Source: Euphorbia lathyris (lineage: Eukaryota; Streptophyta; Magnoliopsida; Malpighiales; Euphorbiaceae). Taken from it: a DNA stretch of 64,000 bases. How positions within the stretch are numbered: position 1 is the stretch's first letter; each line of letters opens with the position of its first letter. A program made the position numbers and the translations under genes. Positions 1 through 10,673 of this stretch are shown piece by piece. The notes beneath the pieces were generated by a model. It was given only the letters and a program-made list of their open reading frames with translations, made no database searches and was not told the origin of the DNA. The DNA is taken from contig NC_088918.1 in NCBI RefSeq assembly GCF_963576675.1, positions 62,079,001-62,143,000 on the forward strand, written 5' to 3'.

Positions 1-2252
1 TCATCCATAACGATGGCAAAAAGAAATGGGCTTAGTGCGGAACCTTGATGCACTCCAATCGTAATAGGAAACTCTTCAGTCTTCCCAACACTAGTACGTA
101 CACTCGTGCATACTCCCTCATACATGTCCTTTATGATGTCAATATATTTCCGCGAAATGCCTTTCCTTATCAAGGCCCACCAAAGTACTTCCCTTGGTAC
201 CTTATCATATGCTTTCTCCAAGTCAATGAAAACCATATGCAAGTCTTTCTTCTTATTTCGATAGTGCTCCATTAATTGTCTCATTAGATGGATGGCTTCC
301 ATAGTTGATCTTCCCGGCATAAAGCCAAACTGGTTTTCCGAGATCTTCACCGTCCTCCTTAACCTTTGTTCGATCACTCGCTCCCAAAGTTTCATAGTGT
401 GACTCATTAATTTGATTCCCCGATAGTTGGCACAATCTTGGACATCGCCTTTGTTCTTATACAAAGGGATTAAGGTACTTTTCCTCCATTCTGATGGCAT
501 CTTATTGTTTCTCCAAATTTTGTTGAAGAACGTCGTCAACCATTCGATTCCTCTTTCTCCCAAACATCTCCAAATCTCAATAGGGATGCCATCAGGTCCT
601 ACTGCTTTCTTCAACTTCATCTTACTTAATGCCATTTTGACTTCACCCTTTTGAATTCTCCGCAGGCATTCGTGATTTATCATATCGTGATGGATACTTA
701 TATCTCCAACATCTTGTTGGCGATCTCCATTAAATAAGTCATCAAAATAGGACCTCCATCGTTCCTTGATATCCTTATCTCCAACTAGGACTTTCTGGTC
801 CACATCCTTCACACATTTAACTTTTCCGAGATCTCGCGTCTTCCTATCTCTCATCCGAGCAATTCTATATATGTCTCTTTCCCCTTCTTTCGTATGCAAT
901 CTTGTATACAGATCCCGATTCACCTTTGCTCTAGCATCTCGTATGACCTTCTTTACTTCCCTTTTAGCCTCTTTGTATTTTTCGTAGTTCTCGTCACTCC
1001 TACATTTCCCCAATAGTTTATAGGATTCTCTCTTACTCTTTACTGCTTGTCGTACTTCTTCTGTCCACCAAGATGTGTCCTTACCCAGTGGCATGCTACC
1101 TTTAGATTCCCCTAGAACTTCCTTCGCTACTTCCCTTATACTCTGCTCCATCTTATTCCATATCGAATCTATATCTGAATCCATATTGCAAGTCCAAATA
1201 TCTTTTTTGGTCATCTCATCCACAAATTTTTGTTGATTCTCCCCTTGCAATTTCCACCACTTAATCTTAGTCTCTACTTGAGGTGTTTGTTTTCTTATAC
1301 ATTTCCTACTTCGAAAATCTATCACCACTACTCTATGTTGGGTTGTCGTACTCTCACCAGGGATCACCTTACAATCAATATAACTCTTTCTCCAAGCACT
1401 CCTTACTAAGAAGAAGTCAATTTGGCTCGCATTACCGCCACTCCGATAAGTCACTAAGTGGGATGTTCTCTTCATAAACCATGTGTTCATGATACTCAAG
1501 TCATAGGCTGATGCGAATTCCAAAATATCATTTCCTGCTTCATTCTTATCTCCAAAACCAGACCCTCCATGAACACTCTCAAACCCATCTCGCCTAGAAC
1601 CCACGTGTCCATTGAGATCACCCCCTAGTACCATTTTTTCATCCCTAGGAACCTGTTGCACCACTTCCTCTAAGTCATCCCAAAAAGCTTGTCTTATAGA
1701 CACATCTAATCCTATTTGTGGCGCATATGCACTAATGACATTCACAACCTCATCCCCTATCACTAGCTTAACACTCATAATTCTATCGCTCTTCCTAGAC
1801 ACCGCTACTACATCATCAATATACTCCCTATCAATAAGAATACCTACTCCATTTCTAACCTTATCCTTTCCTGAGTACCAAAGCTTATAACCCCAAGGAG
1901 CTATCTCTCTAGCCTTGGCTCCAACCCACTTGGTTTCTTGTAGGCATAATATATTTATTCTCCTCCTCTTCATAACATCTACAATTTCAGCTAATCTTCC
2001 TGTCAAAGAACCTATGTTCCATGTCCCAAAGCGTAACCTACTACCCTTACCCCTACCCCTACCATTACCGTGGACTAGCTTATTTACCCGCAACCCTTGC
2101 ATATTTGACACCACCCCCGGGTCCTGGGGTGGCGCGCCGCTTCGGGGCGACGACCTAGCAACCCTTGCACATTTATCACTACACCCGGGTCTAGGAAGTG
2201 CAGCGCGTCGCTGAGTAGGGAACGCCCCAACGATATTTATATTATGGTTCAT
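1..2252 (-). CDS. RTE LINE ORF: apurinic endonuclease plus reverse transcriptase (partial, open)
   Basis: Reading leftwards from the ATG at 2250-2252 I checked the frame line by line and found no stop to position 1, so at least 750 codons are open; an in-frame stop lies just upstream at 2274-2276. The basic, Gly/Arg-rich N-terminus precedes the endonuclease, which starts at [11 protein letters not shown] (about residue 72). It shows the catalytic QETKW, the SAYAPQIG strand, [16 protein letters not shown] and the final QHRVVV histidine region. A lysine-rich linker follows, then RT motifs including [33 protein letters not shown] and [17 protein letters not shown]. The YADD-type catalytic loop would lie just outside the window. 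The product would nick target DNA and copy the element RNA there (target-primed reverse transcription). An open frame over such a length is unusual here and suggests a young copy. Confidence 0.85.
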   Translation of the reverse strand, partial: MNHNINIVGAFPTQRRAALPRPGCSDKCARVARSSPRSGAPPQDPGVVSNMQGLRVNKLVHGNGRGRGKGSRLRFGTWNIGSLTGRLAEIVDVMKRRRINILCLQETKWVGAKAREIAPWGYKLWYSGKDKVRNGVGILIDREYIDDVVAVSRKSDRIMSVKLVIGDEVVNVISAYAPQIGLDVSIRQAFWDDLEEVVQQVPRDEKMVLGGDLNGHVGSRRDGFESVHGGSGFGDKNEAGNDILEFASAYDLSIMNTWFMKRTSHLVTYRSGGNASQIDFFLVRSAWRKSYIDCKVIPGESTTTQHRVVVIDFRSRKCIRKQTPQVETKIKWWKLQGENQQKFVDEMTKKDIWTCNMDSDIDSIWNKMEQSIREVAKEVLGESKGSMPLGKDTSWWTEEVRQAVKSKRESYKLLGKCRSDENYEKYKEAKREVKKVIRDARAKVNRDLYTRLHTKEGERDIYRIARMRDRKTRDLGKVKCVKDVDQKVLVGDKDIKERWRSYFDDLFNGDRQQDVGDISIHHDMINHECLRRIQKGEVKMALSKMKLKKAVGPDGIPIEIWRCLGERGIEWLTTFFNKIWRNNKMPSEWRKSTLIPLYKNKGDVQDCANYRGIKLMSHTMKLWERVIEQRLRRTVKISENQFGFMPGRSTMEAIHLMRQLMEHYRNKKKDLHMVFIDLEKAYDKVPREVLWWALIRKGISRKYIDIIKDMYEGVCTSVRTSVGKTEEFPITIGVHQGSALSPFLFAIVMD

Positions 2253-2385
2253 GTCATAAGATGTGGCTAAGTTTTACGCTGGCCGCCACAAACCTACCGC
2301 AACCCTCCTCCTTTGTCCGGGCTTGGGACCGGCTGTAAAGGCCACCAAGTGACCCTCACAGGCGGAGTTTCAATTTGCAATATAC
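2253..2385 (-). other. 5' untranslated leader of the RTE LINE
   Basis: A GC-rich stretch lies between the ATG of the endonuclease-RT ORF and AT-rich flanking DNA. Read on the minus strand it starts near AAACTCCGCCTGTGAGGG and is typical in composition and position of the 5' leader of plant RTE elements. The outer boundary is approximate. Confidence 0.5.
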
Positions 2386-2984
2386 ATATAGGAAAATTTA
2401 TTTAAATCATGAGCCCATTTTATAATCATAATAGCAATCAAAGAAAAAAAAAATTACAAGCATATTAGAAAAATGAGGACCTATATAGACTCAGCATTTC
2501 ACCAAGGCTTCAGTATTCTGGGTTGGATTTGGAACCACTAACATAACTGATGGTAGTACCGAGGATATGGTTCAAGCATCGATAATCGCTTCCGATCTCT
2601 AGAAGCTTCCGGCTGGAATTTTTATCTTGTCCATGGCTGCTTGACATCTACGTTGAAGAGAACAATGGTTGATAGCAAAAGGGGCGAGGAGTTGCACATT
2701 CAGAGGAAGAGTTTGTGGCAAATCTGCAAATGAAGGTGAAGTTAGGAGTTTCCACGATGTAGAGATAGGGTTAGTGGGGGAGCTAATTAAAAAAAATAAA
2801 AAAATAAAAATATTTTTGTTATTTAGTATTTGTTTTAAAAATAAAATATAATTTAACAAAGATATTATGATATTTTTTATTATAATTAAATTTAAAAATT
2901 ATGTGAGAATTATAAATTATTAAATTTATTTTAGTTATAATTCTTAATAATCATCGTTAAAAAAAGTTTGTTTTAGCGAATTTA
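2386..2984. other. Unassigned intergenic DNA
   Basis: AT-rich DNA with a less AT-rich patch at about 2490-2790. Short open frames occur on both strands there, but none shows a recognisable domain, codon bias or splice structure. No repeat ends were recognised. Confidence 0.4.
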
Positions 2985-3840
2985 TGGGTGAATAGTTTAG
3001 TAGTCCCTATAGTTTATTTAATATACTATTTAGTTCTTATATTTTAATAATACACAATTTAGTTTTTAACTTTTCTTCTATTCAACAGTTTAGTCGCTCA
3101 AAATATTTAAATTATAAAAAAGTTGGGTTAAGATGTAAAAATACCCCTAACATTTTGGACCAGGAGCAATTTTACCTCTAACATCTAAAATGGTACAATT
3201 TTACCCATAAAGTTGGAAACCAAGAGCAATTTTACCTCTAACATTGATAATTTGGGTCAATTTGAGAAATAATTCATCAAACTGTCTTCTCGGTCATGAA
3301 TCTTATCATTTACACTTCAAATGTGCGTCATTTTATCAGTAACAAACCACAAACATATGTTGTGATGTGAAAAAATAATTAAAAAATATACTGTCATTTG
3401 TACGAATTTGACAAAAAAAAATCAAAAATTTCACCGAATTTATGAATATTAATCTCCAATTCTATTATTAAATTATAAAAAACATGAAATCTTGTTTTTA
3501 GATCTAACTGATATGCAATTGGTGTAAAATAAAGAACACAATATATGTGTTTTATAATAGTGTCTGAAATTGACCCAATTATCAACATTAGGGGGTAAAA
3601 TTCTATTGACTACCGACGTTTTAGACGTTAGGGGTAAATGCTCGTAACCTATATCGTTAGGGGTATTTTTGCACACCCTAAAAGTTTAATCCCTCTATAA
3701 GAAACTAAACTGTTGAATAAAATAAAAATTAAAAATTAAACATTGTATTAGAATACGTTGATTAAACAATATGTTAGATTCTACCAAAAAAAAAAAAAAA
3801 ACAATATGTTAGATAAAACTATAAAAACTAATAAATTATG
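2985..3840. repeat. Outer inverted-repeat element (MITE-like) hosting an inner element
   Basis: The left arm (about 2990-3110, with TAGTCCCTATAGTTTA and TATTCAACAGTTTAGT) and the right arm (about 3685-3835) are imperfect reverse complements. The stretch containing ATTCAACAGTTTAGT is clearest, at about 3079-3094 on the left and 3701-3716 on the right as its complement. A second inverted-repeat element lies between the arms. A poly-A run at about 3786-3801 interrupts the right arm. No coding capacity. Boundaries are approximate and the superfamily is not clear. Confidence 0.5.
3125..3678. mobile_element. Inner MITE with long subterminal inverted repeats
   Basis: The left end GGGTTAAGATGTAAAAATACCCCTAAC pairs with the right end, which reads GGGTGTGCAAAAATACCCC on the minus strand. 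Blocks resembling GAGCAATTTTACC and TCTAACATC follow in both arms, and the match extends to TTGGGTCAATTT. Flanking A-rich sequence (AAAAAAGTT left, TAAAAGTTT right) is compatible with a decayed 9-bp duplication, which would suggest a Mutator-type MITE. The middle is unique AT-rich DNA with no transposase. A partial second copy lies at 7305-7497. Confidence 0.6.
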
Positions 3841-4752
3841 TATTCTCAATTTATTATTATAACATTATTAGTAATATTTTTTTTCCATTGTTACACAATT
3901 GAATTTTATTATAACTAATAAATATATCCTATAACATTAAATTTTTATACCATTATTTTATTGACAAGTAAAAAATATCATAAAAAATATTATATTACAT
4001 AAAAAATCATAATTTAATATTATTTTATGACTGATTATGTTATTATAACAAAAATATTCAAATAGTTTTTTTTATGAAATATTCAAATAGTTATCAACAT
4101 ATAAAAATGGACAGCGAAATTAACAATAAATGACACATAAATCTTGTCACGTTTTTTCAAATATTTTATGACGTACTAAAATTGTCACTAAAACATCACG
4201 TCCCACGACAAAAAAAATCATTTAGTAAATAGTATTTTATCAATAAATTACTTTTTTCTCCATTTTGAAATTGTTAAAATATCTCCGCATATATTATGAC
4301 GATGATCATTCATATATCGTCATAATAATATCAAAATAGAGGATGATATTTAAATAATATCACAAAAGATAATAAAAAAATGACAAAATCTAATTTGTTA
4401 TCATTTGTTCAAATAAAATTATCACAAATAGAAAGCGTCATAAAAAGTATTTCTTACCATGACGATAAATTTGTCACCAATTAATATTATTTTGTCAAGA
4501 AATTTTTTCCCCCAAAATTCATTCTACTAATTTTTGGCTCCAAAGCTATAGGTTACGATTTTATGTTTATCGTCCTAAAATGTATCTAATAGTGACAGAT
4601 TGGTAGATAAATGAAGACACTCTTAAAAATTGTCATCAGAAAATAAAAAACAATGACGAAACAAAAAATTCGTCATGATTAAGTGATTATTGGTGACAAA
4701 ATAATATTCGTAGAAAAACAAATCGTTATAAAAGGTCATATTTCTTGTAGTG
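3841..4752. mobile_element. CACTA-type element, right end; left boundary not found
   Basis: The stretch ends in TTTCTTGTAGTG (4741-4752), the reverse complement of the CACTACAAGAAA terminus typical of plant En/Spm (CACTA) elements. Inside it, short motifs around TGACGA, GTCAC and GTCATC recur in both orientations from about 4120 on, as in CACTA subterminal regions. No matching left terminus was seen, so it may be truncated. No transposase. The start given is only where the preceding element ends. Confidence 0.5.
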
Positions 4753-4809
4753 AATTTAAAGAAATTGTGATTTTTTTTATTTTGGATAACAATTGTATTT
4801 AATGAACTT

Positions 4810-4826
4810 AATGATACGTACTTTAT
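4810..4826. repeat. Target-site duplication, left copy
   Basis: AATGATACGTACTTTAT occurs here and again at 5727-5743, flanking the L1 fragment. The 17 bp match exactly. Confidence 0.9.
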
Positions 4827-5726
4827 TTATTTTATTTTTTTTGGTAGAAAAGGAAAGCAAAGCAAAGCAAAACAAGCAACTACACCGGGATTAGCCTAGG
4901 AAAGCTAACCCCAATCATATCCTCTAAAAGAAGAGGAGAAAGAGCGATAGGGGGAACGGTAAGGGTAGAAACACCTAACACCCCCTCATGGCCTGCCGCC
5001 GCCAAGTGATCTGCAACACGGTTCTGCTCCCGGAAAATGTGGCTGAACTCAAGGATATCAAAAGAGGGGCTAAGCCTCTTAATAGCTTTAATAAGGTTGC
5101 GGCTATGAAGACCCATGGCATGACTACCCAAAATCATATTGATGGCCTCCAAGTTATCTGACTCCACAGAAAGCCTCTTAACACCCAGCCTAATCGCCAG
5201 CTGGATCCCAGAGAGAATGCCCCAGAGCTCCGCAGAGAAGGAAGAACCCAAACCCAAATTCTGGGTAAACCCAGAAAGCCATGCGCCTCCCGCATCCCTA
5301 AGAACACCTCCGGCAGCAATCTTACCATTATTGAGGCAGGAACCATCAGTATTCAGCTTCACAGCCCCCTCTCTCGGCCTGCTCTAGCTCACGAGATGGA
5401 CATCACTACTCGGGGAAGATCTGGCAAGGGATTCACCTTTGAAACTATCAATAATAGAGGAGAGTTTCTTCAAGAAGAACTCAGCTAAGTTAGGCAAAAG
5501 CACAGCTTTATTATCAAAAATCTCCTCGTTCCTCCATTTCCACACTTGATGACAGATAATGGCAAAGAAAATGTCCCCATGCTTCATATAAGACAATAAC
5601 TTTCCCCTAATACCATCTGAGAACCAGTCGTTCACAGAATGAGACATGAAGGAAGAGAAAGTATGATGAAGGAGAATTTTCTTCCAAACCTCTTCACTCT
5701 TAGGGCAATCCCTAAGAGCGTGGCAC
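4827..5726 (-). mobile_element. 5'-truncated L1-type LINE (element G)
   Basis: The insertion is bounded by a perfect 17-bp target duplication. Its left side is a T-rich stretch (the A-rich 3' tail of a minus-strand element) and its right side is an abrupt start inside the coding region, the usual result of incomplete target-primed reverse transcription. It carries the zinc-binding (zf-RVT) segment and RNase H domain. It is the same family as the LINE at 41404-45800: the two share VKLNTDGSCL, the HIFREQNRVAD block and an LIxV-type C-terminus. Confidence 0.9.
4880..5726 (-). pseudogene. L1 ORF2 C-terminus: zf-RVT remnant and RNase H
   Basis: Two adjacent open stretches form one decayed gene. 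5384-5728 encodes the zinc-binding region (MCHALRDCPKSEEVW, then an HQVWKWRNEEIF motif) and ends at a TAG. The paralogue at 43.9 kb has tryptophan (TGG) there. 4880-5362 encodes an RNase H-like domain (KLNTDGSCLNNGKIAAGGVLRDAGG, AELWGILSGIQLA, VESDNLEAI, REQNRVADHLAAAGHE) that keeps the catalytic Asp, Glu, Asp and terminal Asp positions. Endonuclease and reverse transcriptase are missing through 5' truncation, so it cannot act alone. Confidence 0.85.
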
Positions 5727-5743
5727 AATGATACGTACTTTAT
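5727..5743. repeat. Target-site duplication, right copy
   Basis: Second copy of AATGATACGTACTTTAT; see 4810-4826. Confidence 0.9.
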
Positions 5744-6934
5744 AATTATTAATGAAATATTTTTTTATTTATCATGTATTGAAATATATTTTAATTTTTT
5801 TTACGTCAAATATTGTTTATTAAAGAGCCTTTATTTATTATTTCGCCTAGGACCCGTAAATTATCAGGATCGGCCCTGGCTTCTTACTCAGATCTTTTAT
5901 CTCAGCACCATCCACTTTGAAACTGGATCATTACAAAAAAAAAAAAAAAAACACCCAAAAAACAGGTAGGAGGCAAAATAATAGACATCATTCTTCCTTT
6001 TTTAAAATAAGAATGACTAGGGTTTGAGAGAAGGAAGGGAGAGTTTCTTAGAGGGAGATGTCGGTATATCTTTTATAATTAATTACTATTAAGAATTATG
6101 AGAGTGACATTAAAGAAAATGATTAGTGTTTTTTATATAAAATTACAATTAGTTATAAAATTAAAATGAAATCATGCTACTAAAATTAATTCTCAATATG
6201 ATTATTTTATATATATATTATAAATAAGTAGGTTTTTATATTATAATTTAAAATTTTAGATCTTAATTTATAATCTTAAACCCTAAAAAATATATCATAA
6301 AACCCTAATTTATATACTTCAATTTCAAATATATCAAAAAATAATAATTTATATAATTTTATATAATTTAAATATTACTTTTTTTTTAAACCGAACAACT
6401 ACATTAATTTTCTATAAATTTTTGAAAATGAACTTGTATATAAAATTTCTATAAGATTATTAACAATTTAAATTGTTGTTGGGCCATAATTGAAGTTCTT
6501 ACGTGGATCCAAAAGTGGCTCTAACCCAATTTAGGCTTTTTATTGGGCTTTTTACATGAATATCATAATTTTTTTTGGAATATATAAATATCATAATTGA
6601 TTATAAAATTATAACTAAATCATATTATCAAATTTAAACCCCAATTCATAAATTCCAAACTCTTGATAATATATTCTAGATCCATAATTTATAAACTTTA
6701 ATCTTTAAAAATAATAATTTTATTAATTTGACATAATTCAAAATTATGATTTGACATAATTGTAAATAGTTTTTCAAAAATGAATTTCTATGTAAATTTC
6801 CCCTTTTTCTTCGGGTAAATATTCCCGAAATAAGGCTTCTTGGGTTTGGCAAATTAATCGGTAGAAGATTCAAAATTACACCACAAATGGATCATATTTA
6901 CAGATATAAGATTTTCTTTTGGGTTGATTACAAT

Positions 6935-7021
6935 TAGAGATGGCAACAGATAGAGTACCGTGGTAGTGTCAATTCCAAACTCTTACCCTTTTATTTTTTA
7001 GTTATCCGTACCCGTCCCATA
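6935..7021 (+). repeat. Fragment of the hAT-type MITE seen at 26366-26912
   Basis: TAGAGATGGCAACAGATAG matches the terminus TAGGGATGGCAACGGGTAG of the 26.4-kb element. The block TTACCCTTTTATTTTTTAG, followed by CCGTACCCGTCCC, matches the reverse complement of that element's interior near 26825-26870. The other terminus is missing, so this is a decayed, internally deleted copy. Confidence 0.5.
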
Positions 7022-7304
7022 TATATTTACAATATATATAACCCCTATTTTCTGTGATATTACAAATTGAAAAGAAAAACACTTTATAATGACAGTTTTT
7101 TTCATAGGAGGCCATGGCAATTATAAAATAAAATTATTGTTTTGATATATTAAGGATTAAATTATTAATATTGACTAAGAAGTAGATATTACTATCTAGG
7201 GGGTCTAAGATTTATTTTTTAGGATTTAGGATTTATGAATTAGCTCTAAAATTCTTAAATTATAGTATAAAATCACACTTTATTTATAATATATATAGAA
7301 TCAA

Positions 7305-7497
7305 ATTACGTGCAATTGGTGCAGAATAAGGAATAAAATATCTATGTTTTATAATAATGTCTAAAAGTGACCTAACTTGCCAACTTTATGGGTAGAATTG
7401 TTTTTGACTGCCAATGTTCAAGGTGAAATTGTACAATTTTAGACATTAAAGGTAAAATTACTCATGTCTGTAAACACTAAATGTATTTTTACACCTT
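7305..7497 (+). repeat. Half-copy of the MITE at 3125-3678
   Basis: The block from GTGCAATTGGTGCAGAATAAG through TGTTTTATAATAATGTCTAAAAGTGACC to GTATTTTTACACC aligns with 3512-3676 in the same order and orientation, with substitutions and small indels. The left half is absent. Confidence 0.6.
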
Positions 7498-8279
7498 ATT
7501 ACTAATTATTTATATAAAATTTTAGATTCTAAAAATATAAACCTTAGACCTTAATTTAAAAAGGCTAAATAAACCGTATACTATAAAAATAAATCATAGA
7601 TCCTAATTTATGAATCCTGAATCCAAAATATAAATCATATATCTTAAACAATAAATTTTTTATTATAACCCTATATCCTAAAAAATAAATTTTAAACCCT
7701 GGTTTATAAATTCTAAACTCTAAAATTTATAAACTATAGACTCTAAATATAGATAATGAATGATGAATTGAGAGAATATAGTATCAAGGACTAAAAATGG
7801 GAGAAAAAGAGATGGATGAAGGAAATGGTAAAAGAAAAGGAAATGGATATACGGTTGAGAATTGACAATTTGACATAATCAAAAAGAGTTTTTATTAATA
7901 TGATAATATTCCAATTTGTAAATAGTTTTCCAATTTTACAGTTCTGTGTGTAATTTTCTCTTTTCTTTTTTTCTTTTGGTTAATTAGATTCAATTAATTA
8001 ATTCCAACTTCGTTCAGATATTGTTAGATTTTTATTCTGCCGATTAAAGTTTACTATTTACGGTATAATTTAAATTTGAGAGTTTTAGTTTAAGTGATTT
8101 AGAGGTTATTTGATTTAATTGTTGTTGTTAGTCGTTTGTTATTAAGTGATTAATTATTAGTGATGGGGTTCACTTCTCAAAGCTCGCATGTCAATCTGCA
8201 ACTGCACAGAAGCAAGGTCAAAGGGGGTTGTTATCACAACCAACTCGCTCCGATGTCTAAGTCAGCTCGTGGAGAAGCC

Positions 8280-9039
8280 TCTAGGATGATCTTTGGTACA
8301 TGCTTGAGCTGTATTTTTTTCATCCCAATGCATTCTCTAATAAATTGATACTTGGTGTCAATGTTCTTACTTCTATTATGAAAAATTGAATTTTTAGCCA
8401 ACGCAATAGCTGACTTATTATAACAAAAACATCAGCAGCTCCATTTTGAACAAACTTCAAACTCTTTAACATTCTTCTCAACCATATTGCATGACAGATA
8501 GAAGAAGTTGCTGCAACATATTCTACTTCACATGTTGAAAGTGTTACAATAGTTTTTTCTTAGAACTCTAAGCAAAAACAACTGTTCCCATAATAAAACA
8601 AAACTCGATGTGCTCTTTCCATCATCAACATATCTCCTCCCAAATCACTATCACTGAATCCAAACAATCTAACATTATTTTGAGAAGAGTAAAATAAAAC
8701 ATAATACAATGTATCTTTGATGTATCGAACACTTTACTGCCACTATATGAGCTAAACTTAGAACCTTCATGTAACGATTAATGAGTCCAACTGGATCCAT
8801 ATAAGATATCTTGTCTTGTACATGCCAAAAATCTTATCGTCCCAACCAACCTCTGAACAAGGTTGGATTCACTTTTTCTTCCCCATTATGCTTTGACATC
8901 TTGCTTCGACAATCCACAGACGTAGAAGCTGAATTACATTTATCCATATTGAATTCTTTCAAAATAGCTTGCGTATAAGACTTTTGAGACAAGAAGATGT
9001 CCACATAACTTTGCTTAACTTCAACTCCCAAATAATATC
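8280..9039 (-). pseudogene. Copia reverse transcriptase C-terminus and RNase H fragment
   Basis: On the minus strand the sequence encodes the end of a Copia RT (GVEVKQSYVDIFLSQKSYTQ, KEFNMDKCNSAST) and then, through several frameshifts and stops, the RNase H region (LSTCEVEYVAAT, CHAIWLRRML, IDTKYQFIRECIG). It is closely related to the plus-strand fragment at 10665-11855. It stops abruptly at both sides. It may be the missing pol half of the minus-strand Copia element B at 23.6-27.0 kb, because orientation and family agree, but the RT N-terminus is not found. Confidence 0.75.
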
Positions 9040-10664
9040 TATTATGTGTTTGTCATTGTAGTGTGTTATCTGTGTTAGTTTGCTGAAATCTGATATCACA
9101 AATTTATTTGTCACGTGTTAGTTTACTGCTGATCTCAAGAGACATGGCAGTTTATATGTCAGTTAACCTATGCTTATCCTAAGAAGTTTCTATATGAAGG
9201 TAGTTATAGTTCTGTAGAAACAAACTATTATCTATTATTTATTCCGAAACAAATGCAAGTAGCATATGGATTATGGTCTTTCTCTTCCTCAACTCACACT
9301 TAAGCATGTTAAATCAATCATTTCATCCGACATGTTGGTCCATGTATACATTTAACTTCTACCGAATTTCCTTTTGTATTTTGCTAATTGTTGTCATTTT
9401 GTAACCAAGTACACATTCTTTACATTAGACTAGTTTCTCTAATTTGATATAGCTGAATCAAAACCACATACTCAAAAGTTATTGATCCCAACTCCCTTTC
9501 CTTCGTGAGTTAGGAAATAAGTTCAAACAAACTAACAATGTCTGGAAAATTCCATGCATATATGATTCTTTAAGTTGAAGTAATCTGAAACTTCAAATCA
9601 ACCTTTAAGTACATCTCCTAGAATTGCTTGTTATAGTTTTGCACCTTTTGCTCATACTAAAACAAAAATTAGCCCCTACTATGAATATTCATCCTTCTTT
9701 AGAAGTTAACAGGACAATTCTTATCTTCCTAAGACATACAAGAATATTTTCGAGGAGAAGATTTCAAACAACAAATAAGGGAAAGAAAGTAACTCTTTGC
9801 ATATCCATGCACTGAGTCCTTTCAAAGATTCACATATGTATAATGCTAAAACAGATTAACATATATAATATGGGATAAGAAAGAAAGAGTGTGTAAAGAA
9901 GGCAACTTATAACTGTTTCTATAGGACAAAACAACACTCAAACGTAAAATGTGAAGTAGTTACCAAAAAGATTGCTTGACAGCAAGAAGGGGCAGGCTTG
10001 TCTAACAAAAATGACTAAATGGAATGTTGTGAACAAGCAGTCACATAAAGTTCCAATAAACCATCATTTTGTTTTAAAACTAAGATTCATTCAATAAGTA
10101 AATGTAAAGGTAATTTCAGGTTAACCTTTTATGTTCAAAGCCAAGCCCTTTGACTAGACAAAAAGTGTTATTGAATTTATAAATTCTCTGTCATCCTAAA
10201 TGCATTGAGAGGAGAAAATAAGTGTAGTACATGTTCTTTTACACTTATCAGAACTAAGACAGCTCTAAGTAAAATTATGGAGAAACCATAAAAAGAAAAC
10301 AATTAACACATGTCAAAACTAACACAACTACAATTAGCAATGACAAAATCAATCCTGATCAAGAAAGTATAAAACAAACCAGCAAATTAATAGGTGAATT
10401 TGAATTTGAGAATACTTGAACTTCATATATTGAAAAGTGGGGCAATGAGAATTAAAAAAAAAAGAGAACAAAATAAGTTTGTAAAACAGCCATGAACTCA
10501 AAGCTTAAAAACTACCATCACTTAAGAATAAATTGCAAACATATAATTAACTTACACTAATCAATAATCATGCATCTGACACATAAATTATTATATAATA
10601 ATTAAAACAGATTTAACTCTCAGCTTAACAAGATCACTTACGTATATAAAATGAGGAATCAAAT
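9040..10664. other. Unassigned DNA between Copia fragments
   Basis: About 1.6 kb of AT-rich sequence with no recognisable coding domain, LTR end or TIR. Short open frames (for example 9624-9815) lack supporting features. It may belong to the same disrupted insertion as 22475-23589. Confidence 0.35.
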
Positions 10665-10673
10665 GAATAATCA

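Larger units (their letters stand above)
1..2385 (-). mobile_element. RTE-type non-LTR retrotransposon (LINE), 5' part; 3' part outside window
   Basis: The element runs leftwards. It begins near 2385 with a GC-rich 5' leader (about 2253-2385) and continues as a long ORF to position 1, where the window cuts it inside the reverse transcriptase. Domain order (AP-type endonuclease, then RT, with no ORF1 and no RNase H seen) and the motifs [17 protein letters not shown] and [12 protein letters not shown] are those of plant RTE-clade LINEs and distinguish it from the L1-type LINEs elsewhere in the window. The 3' end and target duplication are not visible, and the exact 5' end is estimated from the drop to AT-rich DNA. 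Confidence 0.85.
5744..8279. other. AT-rich intergenic DNA without a gene
   Basis: Very AT-rich. Many short dispersed blocks of the type AAACCCTAA, CCTAAAAAATA and TAAACCTTAGACC recur at about 6250-6330 and 7540-7740, giving a telomere-like flavour without any exact tandem array. Two TE fragments lie inside (6935-7021 and 7305-7497). A small ORF at 8160-8348 has no recognisable domain and overlaps the edge of a Copia fragment. Confidence 0.45.

Noticed and set aside
45..2214. A row of plus-strand open frames of 60-99 codons
   Set aside because: All lie antisense to the intact RTE LINE ORF on the minus strand and have no domains.
2599..2859. 86-codon minus-strand ORF in the less AT-rich patch
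   Set aside because: No domain, low-complexity N-terminus and no transcript signals; could be a relic exon but cannot be supported.
6250..7740. Interstitial telomere array suggested by CCCTAAA-like words
   Set aside because: The words are scattered and degenerate, with no exact tandem run; AT-rich drift is a sufficient explanation.
8160..8348. 62-codon plus-strand ORF beginning MMGFTSQSSHVNLQ
   Set aside because: Its 3' part is antisense to the Copia RNase H fragment and no domain is visible; likely chance.
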